Positions 35,929 through 44,294 of a stretch of DNA of 64,000 nucleotides are shown piece by piece. The notes beneath the pieces are model-generated. The model made no database searches. It was given only the letters and a program-made list of their open reading frames with translations, and was not told the origin of the DNA. Source of the stretch: an uncultured Centipeda sp. (lineage in GTDB: Bacteria > Bacillota > Negativicutes > Selenomonadales > Selenomonadaceae); contig CAJPQT010000003.1 in NCBI GenBank assembly GCA_905372865.1, forward strand, positions 1 to 64,000, read 5' to 3'. Made by a program: the position numbers and the translations under genes. How positions within the stretch are numbered: position 1 is the stretch's first letter; each line of letters starts with the position of its first letter.

Positions 35929-36450
35929 TCACTCGCCCATGACGACAATCGAGCATTTCCGCGTGCGGGTGCGTGTGCGGTCGAAGTCGACGAAGTAGCA
36001 GTAGCCCGTGGTACCGACGGCGAGCTTGCCGTCGGCAACCTCGAAGGTCTCCGATGAGCCGATGAGGGTTGCTTTGAGGTGAGCGTCGCAGTTCCAGAGT
36101 GCGGTGCGGTCGCCGCCGGGCAGATATGCCTCGGCATCGGGCCAGCTTTCGACGGCGCGGTAGTGCTCCTCGCCCGGGTATTGGTACTGGTTCCAATCTG
36201 TTTGATCGGGGATGATCTTTTCAAGGACGGCGTTCAGGTCGTTCTGCAGGAACTCTGTGCCCGTCTCGTCCACATCGTGTACGAACTCCTCAAAGAATAC
36301 GCCACAGGTTGTGTGCGGTGAGATGACGGTCGCAATGCCCTCTTGGATTCCACTCTCGGCGATGGCGGAACGCAGATCGTCGGTGATGTTGATAAAGGTC
36401 GGTGTGCCTCCGTGCGAGGTGAGGGAGAGTTTCTTCTTGTATACGGTCAT
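35929..36450 (-). CDS. YjbQ (UPF0047) family protein
   Basis: A 173-residue protein of the YjbQ family, proposed as a secondary thiamine-phosphate synthase. Motifs are ISPHTTCGVFFEEF (about 44-57), DNDLNAVLE-like FLQNDLNAVLEKIIP, the HLKATLIGSSE block with a conserved His, and the terminal GTTGYCYFVDFD. AGGAG lies upstream of the start. It ends 11 bp after the TIM-like isomerase gene and is probably cotranscribed with it, so a role in the same sugar pathway is possible; the family's physiological role is still unclear. Confidence 0.9.
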   Translation of the reverse strand: MTVYKKKLSLTSHGGTPTFINITDDLRSAIAESGIQEGIATVISPHTTCGVFFEEFVHDVDETGTEFLQNDLNAVLEKIIPDQTDWNQYQYPGEEHYRAVESWPDAEAYLPGGDRTALWNCDAHLKATLIGSSETFEVADGKLAVGTTGYCYFVDFDRTRTRTRKCSIVVMGE

Positions 36451-36461
36451 ATTGATACTCC

Positions 36462-37169
36462 TTATGCTGCGCTGTTCTGCGCCTCACGCTCTGCGGCAGC
36501 ACGCATGATGGCCTCTGCCATCTCTAGGATGCGCTGTGCCGGATCGGGAGCGCTCAATATGCCGCTCGTTGCACCGCTGCCATCCGCACCGAGGCGCACG
36601 ACACGGTAGACGTCGTCCGCCGTCGTGATGCCGGAGGCGATCATGATGCCGATCGTGGGATCAATACTGCGGATCTTTGCAACGATCGAGGTCGTGTAGC
36701 TGTCGTCTGCGGTCTTGCCCGTACCGATGAGATCGGTCGGCTCGCAGAGTAAAATATCGGGGTGGAACGCAGCAATCGCCGTACCCTCGGCGAGCGAATC
36801 CGCACAGGCAATCGTCTCGATGCCGAGTTCGCGCGCACGGGCGATGGTCTTGGAGAGCTCTGCCATCGTCATGGGATTCTCCGCATGGTTGAGGAAGGTA
36901 GCACGTGCGCCCGCCTCGTAGAGTGCCTCGGGCAGGAGGTGCCCCATGCCGCGCCCCGGTTTTAGGCTCTCCATCGCCTGTGCCGTGACAATGATCGCCT
37001 CCGTGTTTTCACGGATGTAGCGGATGTCGGAGAAGGGGCAGGTGAAGTAGATCTTCAGCCCCGTTTTCTTGGCGGCGCGGTCAGCAGCCTGCGCGAGGGC
37101 GAGCGACGCTTTGCCGTAGAGATAGGACTTCGGGTTGACGACAAGAAATGGTGCGAGACTGCTCTTCAT
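36462..37169 (-). CDS. Archaeal-type triosephosphate isomerase-like TIM-barrel enzyme
   Basis: A 235-residue TIM barrel of the short, archaeal-like type. Active-site segments are VNPKSYLYG (Asn and Lys near residues 12-14), ATFLNHAEN with the catalytic His (about 91), and CEPTDLIGTG with the catalytic Glu, matching the archaeal EPPELIGTG. The phosphate loop near the C-terminus is GSGATSGIL. As a paralog dedicated to a sugar locus, it may isomerise dihydroxyacetone phosphate or another short ketose phosphate. The ATG at 37169 has AGGAGG nine bases upstream. Its promoter is covered by GntR-type palindromes, and GntR is divergent. Confidence 0.87.
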   Translation of the reverse strand: MKSSLAPFLVVNPKSYLYGKASLALAQAADRAAKKTGLKIYFTCPFSDIRYIRENTEAIIVTAQAMESLKPGRGMGHLLPEALYEAGARATFLNHAENPMTMAELSKTIARARELGIETIACADSLAEGTAIAAFHPDILLCEPTDLIGTGKTADDSYTTSIVAKIRSIDPTIGIMIASGITTADDVYRVVRLGADGSGATSGILSAPDPAQRILEMAEAIMRAAAEREAQNSAA

Positions 37170-37194
37170 GGATGACGACCTCCTATGCAAAATA

Positions 37195-37242
37195 TTTACC
37201 ATTGGTTAAATAAATATTACCACAGGTAAAATACTGTTGCAA
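37195..37242 (-). promoter_or_regulatory. Promoter of TIM-yjbQ with two GntR-type operators
   Basis: Minus strand TTGCAA (37237-37242), 17-bp spacer, TAATAT (37214-37219). Two near-identical palindromes lie here: TTTACC-ATT-GGTTAAA (37195-37210) and ATTACC-ACA-GGTAAA (37216-37230). The second overlaps the -10 box and spacer. Confidence 0.75.
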
Positions 37243-37253
37243 GGCTCTTTTTG

Positions 37254-37283
37254 TTGACAAAAGGATAAGTAATCCCCTACTAT
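37254..37283 (+). promoter_or_regulatory. Promoter of gntR-type gene
   Basis: TTGACA (37254-37259), 18-bp spacer, TACTAT (37278-37283), divergent from the TIM promoter. The two operators lie just upstream of its -35. Confidence 0.65.
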
Positions 37284-37314
37284 AACAAAAGTAAAAGAGG
37301 AGGACGACACATTC

Positions 37315-38037
37315 ATGACGAGCAAAAAACAGCCGCTGCACGAGAAGATCCGCGATGCGATGGAGAAACAATTTGCCGATCTGGCGTATTTCTCTCCGAT
37401 TCCGGGCGAGCGGGAGCTGTGTCAGATGCTCGGTGTGAGCCGGCCAACGGTGCGCAAGGCGCTTGAGCTCCTGGAGGCGGAAAACAAGATTGTGCGGCTG
37501 CAGGGGCGCGGCTCGTTCTATACGGGGGAGAAGATCCCCGTGGACTACTCCGAGGCGCCGCAGCGCGGATTCGGGCTCGCACAGATGTTTTCGGCGGAGG
37601 GCCGCGTCACACGCAGCACGGTTCTGCAGCAGGTGGTGGAGCCTGCACGCGGAAATCTCGCGGCGATGCTCGGCATCTCTGAGGGGACGCTCATCTTTCA
37701 CCTCAAGCGTCTGCGCTATGTGGACGAGAAGATCTATGCCGTCACGGACGACTATATTCCGCTTGCGCTCTGTCCCGAGCTCGTGCATACGGATTTCACG
37801 CAGCACGGGCTCCTGCGTACGCTGGAGGCACATGATGTGCACCCTTATGCGGAGGACAAGACCATCGAGGTGCTTCGCGCGACGCCGGAGATCGCACTCT
37901 ACCTCGAGGTGGCAGAGGCCGCTCCGATTTTTGTCACACGCATTCAGACGACGGACCGCGAGGGACGCATCATTCAGTACGCGACATCGAAGGCGGATGC
38001 GTTCCGCAGCCGCTTCCGCGTACGATCGACAAAATAA
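37315..38037 (+). CDS. GntR family regulator with UTRA domain
   Basis: A 240-residue regulator of the HutC/UTRA subgroup. The winged helix (about 8-70) contains PIPGERELCQMLGVSRPTVR and ends at the wing LQGRGSFY; the C-terminal UTRA effector-binding domain (about 90-235) follows, with IYAVTDDYIPLALCP. AAGAGGAGG precedes the ATG. Three matching palindromes (two divergent to this gene, one before the aldolase gene) are its most likely operators, giving it control over the isomerase, itself and the aldolase. The effector is probably a phosphorylated sugar. Confidence 0.93.
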   Translation: MTSKKQPLHEKIRDAMEKQFADLAYFSPIPGERELCQMLGVSRPTVRKALELLEAENKIVRLQGRGSFYTGEKIPVDYSEAPQRGFGLAQMFSAEGRVTRSTVLQQVVEPARGNLAAMLGISEGTLIFHLKRLRYVDEKIYAVTDDYIPLALCPELVHTDFTQHGLLRTLEAHDVHPYAEDKTIEVLRATPEIALYLEVAEAAPIFVTRIQTTDREGRIIQYATSKADAFRSRFRVRSTK

Positions 38038-38088
38038 TAACCAGTGGTAAATAAAATGATTGACAAATGGATTTCTCTGGAATATGAT
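38036..38088 (+). promoter_or_regulatory. Promoter of aldolase gene with a third GntR-type operator
   Basis: Palindrome AATAACC-AGT-GGTAAATA (38036-38053) ends six bases before TTGACA (38060-38065), which is followed by a 17-bp spacer and TATGAT (38083-38088). The operator overlaps the GntR stop codon. Its position before the -35 differs from the other two sites. Confidence 0.75.
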
Positions 38089-38129
38089 AGCCGTGCATTG
38101 AACGTATTTTCAGAAATGGAGGAATCCTC

Positions 38130-38966
38130 ATGTTGGTCGATGGACGGTCCGTTCTCACGGCAGCGAAGGCAGGGCGTTACGGCATTGTCGCGCCGGACTT
38201 TCTCACACTGAATGCCGCCCGCGTCTTTGTGCAGACAGCGGATGCACTCAAAACGCCGATTCTGCTTTCCTTCGCACAAGGACATGCGGGGCTGATCTCG
38301 CTCGAGGAGGCGGCGCTTGTCGGAAAGTACTGGGCGGAGAAGGCCGCAGTGCCGATCGTTCTGCACCTCGATCACGGACAGGATTTTGACTTCCTGCAGC
38401 GCGCGATTGCGCTCGGCTTTACCTCTGTTATGTTGGATGCTTCGATGAAGGATATGGATGAGAATATCCGTCTGACGAAGGAGGTGGTCGCCTACGCGCA
38501 TACGAAGGGCGTCAGTGTTGAGGCGGAGATCGGTCATGTGGGCGGCGCATCCGAGGGGATTGAGGGGGCGACTTCGGAGAGTGTCTATACGACTGTGGCG
38601 GAGGCAGTGACCTTTGCAGAGGCGACAGGGGTAGATTCGCTCGCTGTTTCCATTGGCACCGCGCATGGTGTCTACGCGCACAATCGGGCGCCGGAGCTGA
38701 ACTTCGAGCGGCTGCGTGAGCTCTCCGCTGCGGTTCCCGTGCCGCTCGTGCTCCACGGCGGATCCGGCACCGGTGATGAAAATCTGCGGCGGGCCGTGCA
38801 CGAGGGGATCACGAAGCTGAACGTCTATACAGATTTCCTTGTCGGGGCGATGGAGGAGATCAAGGCGGTGGGGACGGACTCTCTGATTGATTTACAGAAA
38901 GCATCGGATGAGGGGATGCGCAGGGTGCTCACGCATTACATCAACCTCATTTCAAAAACGGCATAA
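38130..38966 (+). CDS. Class II fructose/tagatose-bisphosphate aldolase family enzyme
   Basis: A 278-residue zinc-dependent aldolase. The zinc ligands appear in LHLDHGQDF (HxDH, about 86-89), AEIGHVGG (Glu and His, about 134-141) and VLHGGSGTG (His about 208), with the phosphate-binding SIGTAHG and KLNVYTD segments. It is close to the GatY/KbaY/FbaA group; the exact bisphosphate is not predictable. GGAGG precedes the ATG. It sits between the GntR gene and the glucitol-type PTS genes, with its own promoter, and likely splits a ketose bisphosphate into triose phosphates for the neighbouring isomerase. Confidence 0.93.
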   Translation: MLVDGRSVLTAAKAGRYGIVAPDFLTLNAARVFVQTADALKTPILLSFAQGHAGLISLEEAALVGKYWAEKAAVPIVLHLDHGQDFDFLQRAIALGFTSVMLDASMKDMDENIRLTKEVVAYAHTKGVSVEAEIGHVGGASEGIEGATSESVYTTVAEAVTFAEATGVDSLAVSIGTAHGVYAHNRAPELNFERLRELSAAVPVPLVLHGGSGTGDENLRRAVHEGITKLNVYTDFLVGAMEEIKAVGTDSLIDLQKASDEGMRRVLTHYINLISKTA

Positions 38967-38973
38967 AGCTCAT

Positions 38974-39007
38974 CGAAGAAGCTGTCGCATTGCGGCAGCT
39001 TCTTCGC
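38974..39007 (+). terminator. Weak terminator after aldolase gene
   Basis: GAAGAAGCTG (38975-38984) pairs with CAGCTTCTTC (38996-39005), but the T-run is poor, so read-through to gutM is possible. Confidence 0.55.
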
Positions 39008-39072
39008 AGTTCTGAACAAATGGCAAGTGCGGCATCACCGCGGCAACACATTTACAAAAATTCAAAAACTGA

Positions 39073-39106
39073 TATGTTGTAAAAAACATACTTTATATGC
39101 TATAAT
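39073..39106 (+). promoter_or_regulatory. Promoter of the glucitol-type PTS operon with palindrome
   Basis: TTGTAA (39077-39082), 18-bp spacer, TATAAT (39101-39106). A perfect inverted repeat TATGTT-N6-AACATA (39073-39090) covers the -35 box and could bind the SorC-type regulator or GutM. It differs from the GntR operator. Confidence 0.6.
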
Positions 39107-39146
39107 TCAAATCGTTACAAGTTCGCAGCAAACGGGAGGTGGTTCC

Positions 39147-39539
39147 TTGCAGACAGAGGCACTCGTCGGCGCACTCTTCCTGCTCTTTGTCGTCCAAGTC
39201 ATCGGGACGCATCTGCAGGTCAAAGAGTACAAGCGCGCCGTACGCGAGCTGCACAAGCGCGGCAACGTCGGCATCGGCTCACGCAGGAGAAAGCTTGGCC
39301 CGTCGAACATCGTTGTGATTGCGTGCAATTCGAGCGGGGAGATTCTGGAGGGGCGCATCATGCAGGGGATGACCATCCTCAGCCGGTTTCGTCCCATCGA
39401 AGGGATTGCCGGACGAACGATCTACGACCTCCATGCGGAGTACGCGTCGCTGCCCGAGAAGCGGCGTGTGCATTACAAGGGCCATCTGCAGGCGCTCGAT
39501 GCCCTGATCACACGTTTGGGCGATCAACAGACGGTGTAA
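39147..39539 (+). CDS. gutM: Glucitol operon activator GutM
   Basis: A 130-residue protein of the GutM family (119 residues in Escherichia coli). It has an N-terminal hydrophobic helix (VGALFLLFVVQVIG, about 6-19) and a conserved body with VKEYKRAVRELHKRGNVGIG, then GEILEGRIMQGMTILSRF. The TTG at 39147 follows GGGAGGTGG by about five bases. GutM activates glucitol genes in enteric bacteria and is often encoded directly upstream of srlE/srlA in firmicutes, as here. Confidence 0.9.
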   Translation: MQTEALVGALFLLFVVQVIGTHLQVKEYKRAVRELHKRGNVGIGSRRRKLGPSNIVVIACNSSGEILEGRIMQGMTILSRFRPIEGIAGRTIYDLHAEYASLPEKRRVHYKGHLQALDALITRLGDQQTV

Positions 39540-39580
39540 AGCCTACCAAGAGGACAGCTGATCACATAGGAGGAAAACGA

Positions 39581-40573
39581 ATGTATCAATCAGTGAAGAT
39601 TGTCGCCGGCAAGGGCGGCTGGGGCGGGCCTCTCGTGCTCGTTCCTACGGAGACGCGCAATAAGATTGTCAGCGTCACGGGCGGCGGTGTACACCCGCTC
39701 GCGGCAAAGATTGCGGAGATGACGGGCTGTACAGCGGTCGATGGGTTTGCAACGGGGGTGCCGGATGAGGAGATCCTGCTCGCTGTTGTGGACTGCGGTG
39801 GTACGGCACGCTGCGGCGTCTATCCGAAGAAAGGGGTCCTGACGGCGAATGTTCTGCCCGTTGGAAAGACAGGGCCGCTCGCACAGTTCATCACGAAGGA
39901 GCTTTACGTGTCGGCGGTCGACCTCTCCTGCCTCTCGCTTGCGGACGAGAGCGAAAGTGCAGCCGCGGCTGCGGCAATGCCTGCCCGCGCACCCAAGACG
40001 AAGGATGCGGCGAAGGCGGAGATTGCAGCCATGCAGGCGGGGCGCGAAAAGAATTTTGTCACGCGCCTGGGCATTGCGATCGGCGGTATCGTCAATAAGT
40101 TCTACGCAGCCGGGCGCGAGACCATCGACATCACGATCAAGAGCATCCTGCCGTTTATGGCGTTCGTCTCCATGATCCTCGGCATCATCAGCGTTTCGGG
40201 ACTTGGCAATGTCATCGCAAACACCATCTCACCGCTCGCAAGTACGCTGCCGGGCATGCTTATCATCTCTCTCATCTGTGCGATTCCGTTCATCTCACCC
40301 GTGCTCGGGCCGGGGGCCGTCATCGCACAGGTCGTCGGAACGCTGCTCGGTGCGCAGATTGGTATGGGAAACATCCCGCCGCAGTATGCACTGCCTGCAC
40401 TCTTTGCGATCAACGCACAGGTTGGTGCGGACTTTGTTCCGGTGGGGCTGAGCCTCGGAGAGGCGGATCCGGAGACGATTGAGCTGGGGGTGCCCGCCGT
40501 TCTCTATTCACGCGTCATCACGGGGCCGCTGGCGGTTCTGATCGCCTACGCGGCGAGCATTGGACTTTACTAA
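39581..40573 (+). CDS. srlE: PTS glucitol/sorbitol-type EIIBC subunit
   Basis: A 330-residue protein. The N-terminal EIIB domain has the family start VKIVAGKGGWGGPLVLVPTE and the conserved VVDCGGTARCGVYPKK, in which C72 or C78 is the phospho-site. A linker rich in Ala/Glu (about 125-150) leads to a C-terminal membrane domain with about five helices (about 185-330). It matches GutE/SrlE in length and order. AGGAGG precedes the ATG at 39581. It works with the EIIC and EIIA encoded next. The imported polyol is not certain because sorbitol-6-phosphate dehydrogenase is not in the locus. Confidence 0.95.
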   Translation: MYQSVKIVAGKGGWGGPLVLVPTETRNKIVSVTGGGVHPLAAKIAEMTGCTAVDGFATGVPDEEILLAVVDCGGTARCGVYPKKGVLTANVLPVGKTGPLAQFITKELYVSAVDLSCLSLADESESAAAAAAMPARAPKTKDAAKAEIAAMQAGREKNFVTRLGIAIGGIVNKFYAAGRETIDITIKSILPFMAFVSMILGIISVSGLGNVIANTISPLASTLPGMLIISLICAIPFISPVLGPGAVIAQVVGTLLGAQIGMGNIPPQYALPALFAINAQVGADFVPVGLSLGEADPETIELGVPAVLYSRVITGPLAVLIAYAASIGLY

Positions 40574-40592
40574 TCGGGAGGGATATAGTATT

Positions 40593-41120
40593 ATGGAACT
40601 GATAGCAACCGTAGCAAACGGCTTCATGGATCTCTTCCGCGCGGGTGCGGCGACATTTACCTCATGGGTCACGGGGATTATCCCCCTGCTCGTCATCATG
40701 ATGACAGCGGTCAACTCGCTCATCAAGCTCATCGGAGAGGAGCGCGTAAACGGCGTGGCACAGCGTGCGACGCAGAACATCATCACGCGCTATACCGTTC
40801 TCCCCGTTCTTGCCGTACTCTTCCTCGGCAATCCGATGTGCTACACGTTCGGCAACTTTGTCGATCAGAAGTACAAGCCCGCCTACTATGACGCGGCGGT
40901 TAGCTTCGTTCATCCCGTGACAGGGCTCTTCCCCCATGCCAATGGAGGGGAACTCTTCGTCTATATGGGGATTGCGGCGGGGATTACGACCCTGGGTCTG
41001 CCGCTGGGTGATCTTGCCGTTCGGTACTTTCTTGTGGGCATTGTCGTCATCCTGGTTCGCGGCATTGTCACCGAGAAGATCTATCTCTATATGAAGCGCC
41101 GTGAGGCGAAGCAGGCATAG
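40593..41120 (+). CDS. srlA: PTS glucitol/sorbitol-type EIIC subunit
   Basis: A 175-residue membrane protein with about four helices, the SrlA/GutA-type EIIC (187 residues in Escherichia coli). Family segments are GIIPLLVIMMTAVNSLIKLI, FLGNPMCYTFGNFVD and the conserved FPHANGGELFVYMGIA. The ATG at 40593 has GGGAGGGAT upstream and follows srlE by 19 bp. The gene order srlE-srlA-srlB differs from the enteric srlA-srlE-srlB. Confidence 0.94.
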   Translation: MELIATVANGFMDLFRAGAATFTSWVTGIIPLLVIMMTAVNSLIKLIGEERVNGVAQRATQNIITRYTVLPVLAVLFLGNPMCYTFGNFVDQKYKPAYYDAAVSFVHPVTGLFPHANGGELFVYMGIAAGITTLGLPLGDLAVRYFLVGIVVILVRGIVTEKIYLYMKRREAKQA

Positions 41121-41181
41121 TAAAACGCAGCCTTCTCCCCGTTTCGGAGCAGTGCGTTTTCATGAGACAGGAGGATGCAGC

Positions 41182-41553
41182 ATGAAATTCTATTGCGAAG
41201 TTACGAGCTGGGGCGAGGAGTCTCTTCTTTTCCTCGATGATCCGAACGCCAACTTTATCATCCTATTCAATAACAATGCGCCGCAAGAGCTCGCAGAGTT
41301 CTCCGTCCTCCACACGCCGGCAAACTATAACGAGGATCCTGCGGTTGGCGATACGATGATTCTATGCGATAAGGCGTTTACCATCACGGCCATCGGGGAT
41401 GAGGCGCTCCACACGCTCAGGGAGCTTGGGCACTGCACGCTTTCGTTCAAGGGCGGCGAGACCCCGGAACGTCCGGGCTGCATCATGCTCAAAGGGGATG
41501 TGCCGCTCGTGAAGGACGACATGAAGATGGGGGCAAGCATCGAAGTCCACTAA
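41182..41553 (+). CDS. srlB: PTS glucitol/sorbitol-type EIIA subunit
   Basis: A 123-residue cytoplasmic phosphocarrier of the GutB/SrlB family. The active His is probably H44 in FSVLHTPANY, and the block FTITAIGDEALHTLRELGH is diagnostic. It takes phosphate from HPr and gives it to the EIIB domain of SrlE. ACAGGAGG lies upstream of the ATG. It ends the operon before a strong terminator. Confidence 0.93.
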   Translation: MKFYCEVTSWGEESLLFLDDPNANFIILFNNNAPQELAEFSVLHTPANYNEDPAVGDTMILCDKAFTITAIGDEALHTLRELGHCTLSFKGGETPERPGCIMLKGDVPLVKDDMKMGASIEVH

Positions 41554-41565
41554 AATGAAGCTCAT

Positions 41566-41597
41566 GGGGGCTGCCGCAGCAGCGGCAGCCCCTTTTT
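41566..41597 (+). terminator. Terminator of glucitol-type PTS operon
   Basis: Perfect stem GGGGCTGCCGC (41567-41577) / GCGGCAGCCCC (41582-41592) with a four-base loop, followed by TTTTT. Confidence 0.95.
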
Positions 41598-41675
41598 CCG
41601 CAATGTTATAGAAAATATGTCAATGCGTATTACAAAAGCAAGAATGTGTTCTATCGTTCATGAGAGGGGGTCACG

Positions 41676-42635
41676 ATGAAGAAAATCGTTGACGATGTGC
41701 GCCTCATCTTTAAATGCTGCAGTCTCTACTATCAGGACGGGCTCGGCCAGAAGGAGATCTGCGAGGTGCTCGGGATCTCACGTCCGACGGTCTCGCGCAT
41801 GCTTACCATCGGCAAGGAACGCGGCATTGTTCGCATCGAGATCCAGAACCCGGACAACATTGCCTACGGCAAGATGGAGCGTGAGCTCGAGAAGAAATAT
41901 CATCTGCAGGAGGCCATCATTGTACCGTCCAGCCCCATCTCGGACGGACAGTATCCCGTCAGCTCGGAGATTGGCAGTGCAACGCTTGAGTATCTGTCAC
42001 GCGTCCTGCTGGATGGCTATCTCGTCGGTATCACGATGGGGCTTGCGATTCAGAATGTCGTGCGTTCGGATTACTTTATCCGCAGCCCGATCAAGGCGAC
42101 CTTTGTGCCGCTTGTGGGCGGCGTTGCCGAGAGCCGCCTCGATATCCACTCCAACTATCTCGCACAGGAATTCGCCGACCGCTTCGTTGGGGACTGCGTG
42201 CAGTTCTTCGCACCTGCAGTGTTCTCGCGGCGGGAGGTGCTCGAGGGATTCCTGGAGGAAAAGACGATCCGCAACGTGATTCGTCTATACTCTCGTCTCG
42301 ATCTCGTTCTGATGGGGATCGGGATTCCGTCGACGGAGCACTCGACGATCCTTCAGACGGGGTATGTGGACCGCGCGATTCTCGAGGAGTTCACATCACG
42401 CGGGGCCGTGGGGGATATTGCGCTGCGCTATTTTGACGCGAGTGGTGATACGACACCGTTCCAAGACTTCAACGAGCGCGTGGCGGGCATTCCGCTCGAT
42501 ACGCTGAAGAAGATCCCGCGCCGTGTCGGCGTTGCGGGCGGACGGGCAAAGAAGGATGCCGTGCTCGGCGCCATCCGCGGCGGCTTTATCAATGTTCTGA
42601 TTACGGATATCGACTGTGCGGAGAACCTGATCTAG
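41676..42635 (+). CDS. SorC/DeoR-type sugar-binding transcriptional regulator
   Basis: A 319-residue regulator. An N-terminal helix-turn-helix (about 12-55) reads YYQDGLGQKEICEVLGISRP and TVSRMLTIGKE; a SorC/CggR-type effector domain follows (about 60-319), with LVGITMGLAIQNV and PLVGGVAES. Such proteins sense phosphorylated sugars. It has its own start signals (GAGAGGGGG) after the PTS terminator, and is the third candidate regulator of this sugar locus with GntR and GutM. Its operator may be the palindrome at 39073. Confidence 0.92.
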   Translation: MKKIVDDVRLIFKCCSLYYQDGLGQKEICEVLGISRPTVSRMLTIGKERGIVRIEIQNPDNIAYGKMERELEKKYHLQEAIIVPSSPISDGQYPVSSEIGSATLEYLSRVLLDGYLVGITMGLAIQNVVRSDYFIRSPIKATFVPLVGGVAESRLDIHSNYLAQEFADRFVGDCVQFFAPAVFSRREVLEGFLEEKTIRNVIRLYSRLDLVLMGIGIPSTEHSTILQTGYVDRAILEEFTSRGAVGDIALRYFDASGDTTPFQDFNERVAGIPLDTLKKIPRRVGVAGGRAKKDAVLGAIRGGFINVLITDIDCAENLI

Positions 42636-42640
42636 TACAG

Positions 42641-42668
42641 TTGTAAAAAGCAAAATATGTGATACAAT
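42641..42668 (+). promoter_or_regulatory. Promoter of ArnT-like gene
   Basis: TTGTAA (42641-42646), 16-bp spacer, TACAAT (42663-42668), right after the SorC stop codon. Confidence 0.6.
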
Positions 42669-42707
42669 GCAGATAATTTCTTTGGAATTGGTGAGGTGTA
42701 TATCTGC

Positions 42708-44294
42708 ATGAACGATGAGAAGAATCTTGCATGGCCGGTCTATCTTCTGCTGCTCGGCCTCATTTCGTTTCAGATCCTCTTTGGGATCGGCGGAACGGCA
42801 CTCCTCGACCCGGATGAACCGGTCTATGCGGAGACGGCAAAGGAGATGATCCGCTTCGGAGACTATCTCTCACCGCGTATCTACAATGAATTCTGGTACG
42901 ATAAGCCGCCCATATTCTACTGGCTTGTCACGGCATCGCTGAAACTGTTCGGGGGCTTCAGCGAGATGGCGGCGCGTCTCCCTGCGGCGCTTATGGCGAT
43001 CGGCTCCATCCTTATGACGGCCCTCGCTGTGGCCCGTCTCTTCGGTGCTCGCACGGGGTTCTGGTCGGGGGTCGTCATGGGGACGAGCATCATCCTCATG
43101 TATATGGGCAAGGCATCTGTGACGGACTCCACGCTGCTGTTCTTTCTGACGGCGGCGCTCTTTTCATTCATCCATCGACACTACTGGCTGATGTATTTCG
43201 CCTGTGGGCTTGCGGTGATGACAAAGGGGCCCATCGGTGTGGTCTTCCCCGCAGGGATTGTCTTTTTTTATCTGCTCGCGACGCGTCAGCTCGAGCAGAT
43301 CTTTCGCATGCACATCCTGCGCGGGCTCCTGCTCGTCGTTGTCGTTGGTCTGCCGTGGTATCTCTATATGTACGATGTGCACGGCATGGCGTTCCTCTAC
43401 GAGTTCATCGGATTCCACAATGTCAGCCGCTTTACGGCACCGCTCCATCCCGTGCGCGCGCATTGGTGGTTCTATCTGCCCGTTCTGATTCTTGGCTTTT
43501 TCCCGTGGACGGGCCTTCTCATTCAATCTGTTAAGAATGCTTTTCGCCGAAGTTTCGGTGAGGAGGCGCGGATGCTCGCCTTCTTCCAAGTGTGGTGGAT
43601 CTTCGTCCTCGTTTTCTTCTCGATTGCGCAGACGAAGCAAGTCTCCTATATGCTGCTGCTGACCCCCGCACTCTCCACCATCATCGGCTGGAATCTTGCA
43701 CGCATGCTTGAGGACTGGCGGCAGACTCATTTCGCATGGGCAGGCGGGAGCGCACTCATGTTTCTCGTTCTGGGCCTGGGCTGGCTGATGAGCGGGGACA
43801 GTCTCGCACCGCTCGCAGAGGGAGGGCTCTGGCTCGGTGCGCTCACCCTTGTCCTAGGCGCTGCGATCGTCTACAGCATTACGGCATCGCACAATCTTAT
43901 GCTTGCGGCGTGGCTGCACGTCGCTGCAGGTGTGGTGACGATGGTCATCGCCTTTGGCTTTATGATGCCTGCCATTGAGGGGTATTTTAGTGTGAAGCAG
44001 GTTGCGCTCCACTATGCGGCAAACTATCACGCGGCCGCTGAGTCAGAGGGACGGGCACTCTATATCGACAAGCAGCTGCGCCCCGGCGTTATGCTCTACA
44101 CAGATCTTCCCGGTATCGAGGCGGATACGAATCATGCGGCATCGCTCTCGGCGCTGCGCGCGGATGAACGCCCGAAGTACATCATCATGCGGGATTTCAT
44201 GTACCAAAAGATGCGGAAGGAGCTCGGCGCAGAGAACTGGGAGCTTGTCTTTGCGCGTGACGGACTTTGTATTTTTAAGGATGATAAAGAATGA
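42708..44294 (+). CDS. ArnT-like glycosyltransferase (GT83/PMT_2 family)
   Basis: A 528-residue integral membrane protein with about 12 helices. Family motifs are the first periplasmic loop LLDPDEPVYAETAKEM with the catalytic-type Asp/Glu pair, FWYDKPPIFYWL, and TKGPIGVVFPAGIV. Such enzymes move a sugar from undecaprenyl phosphate to lipid A or another envelope acceptor on the outer face of the inner membrane. The following gene, overlapping by four bases, encodes the lipid-phosphate-sugar synthase, so the pair likely acts in sequence. Sugar and acceptor are unknown. Confidence 0.92.
   Translation: MNDEKNLAWPVYLLLLGLISFQILFGIGGTALLDPDEPVYAETAKEMIRFGDYLSPRIYNEFWYDKPPIFYWLVTASLKLFGGFSEMAARLPAALMAIGSILMTALAVARLFGARTGFWSGVVMGTSIILMYMGKASVTDSTLLFFLTAALFSFIHRHYWLMYFACGLAVMTKGPIGVVFPAGIVFFYLLATRQLEQIFRMHILRGLLLVVVVGLPWYLYMYDVHGMAFLYEFIGFHNVSRFTAPLHPVRAHWWFYLPVLILGFFPWTGLLIQSVKNAFRRSFGEEARMLAFFQVWWIFVLVFFSIAQTKQVSYMLLLTPALSTIIGWNLARMLEDWRQTHFAWAGGSALMFLVLGLGWLMSGDSLAPLAEGGLWLGALTLVLGAAIVYSITASHNLMLAAWLHVAAGVVTMVIAFGFMMPAIEGYFSVKQVALHYAANYHAAAESEGRALYIDKQLRPGVMLYTDLPGIEADTNHAASLSALRADERPKYIIMRDFMYQKMRKELGAENWELVFARDGLCIFKDDKE

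Noticed and set aside
39323..39580. In-frame upstream extension of the SrlE reading frame through gutM
   Set aside because: It overlaps gutM in another frame; AGGAGG before the ATG at 39581 and the family N-terminus fix the start.
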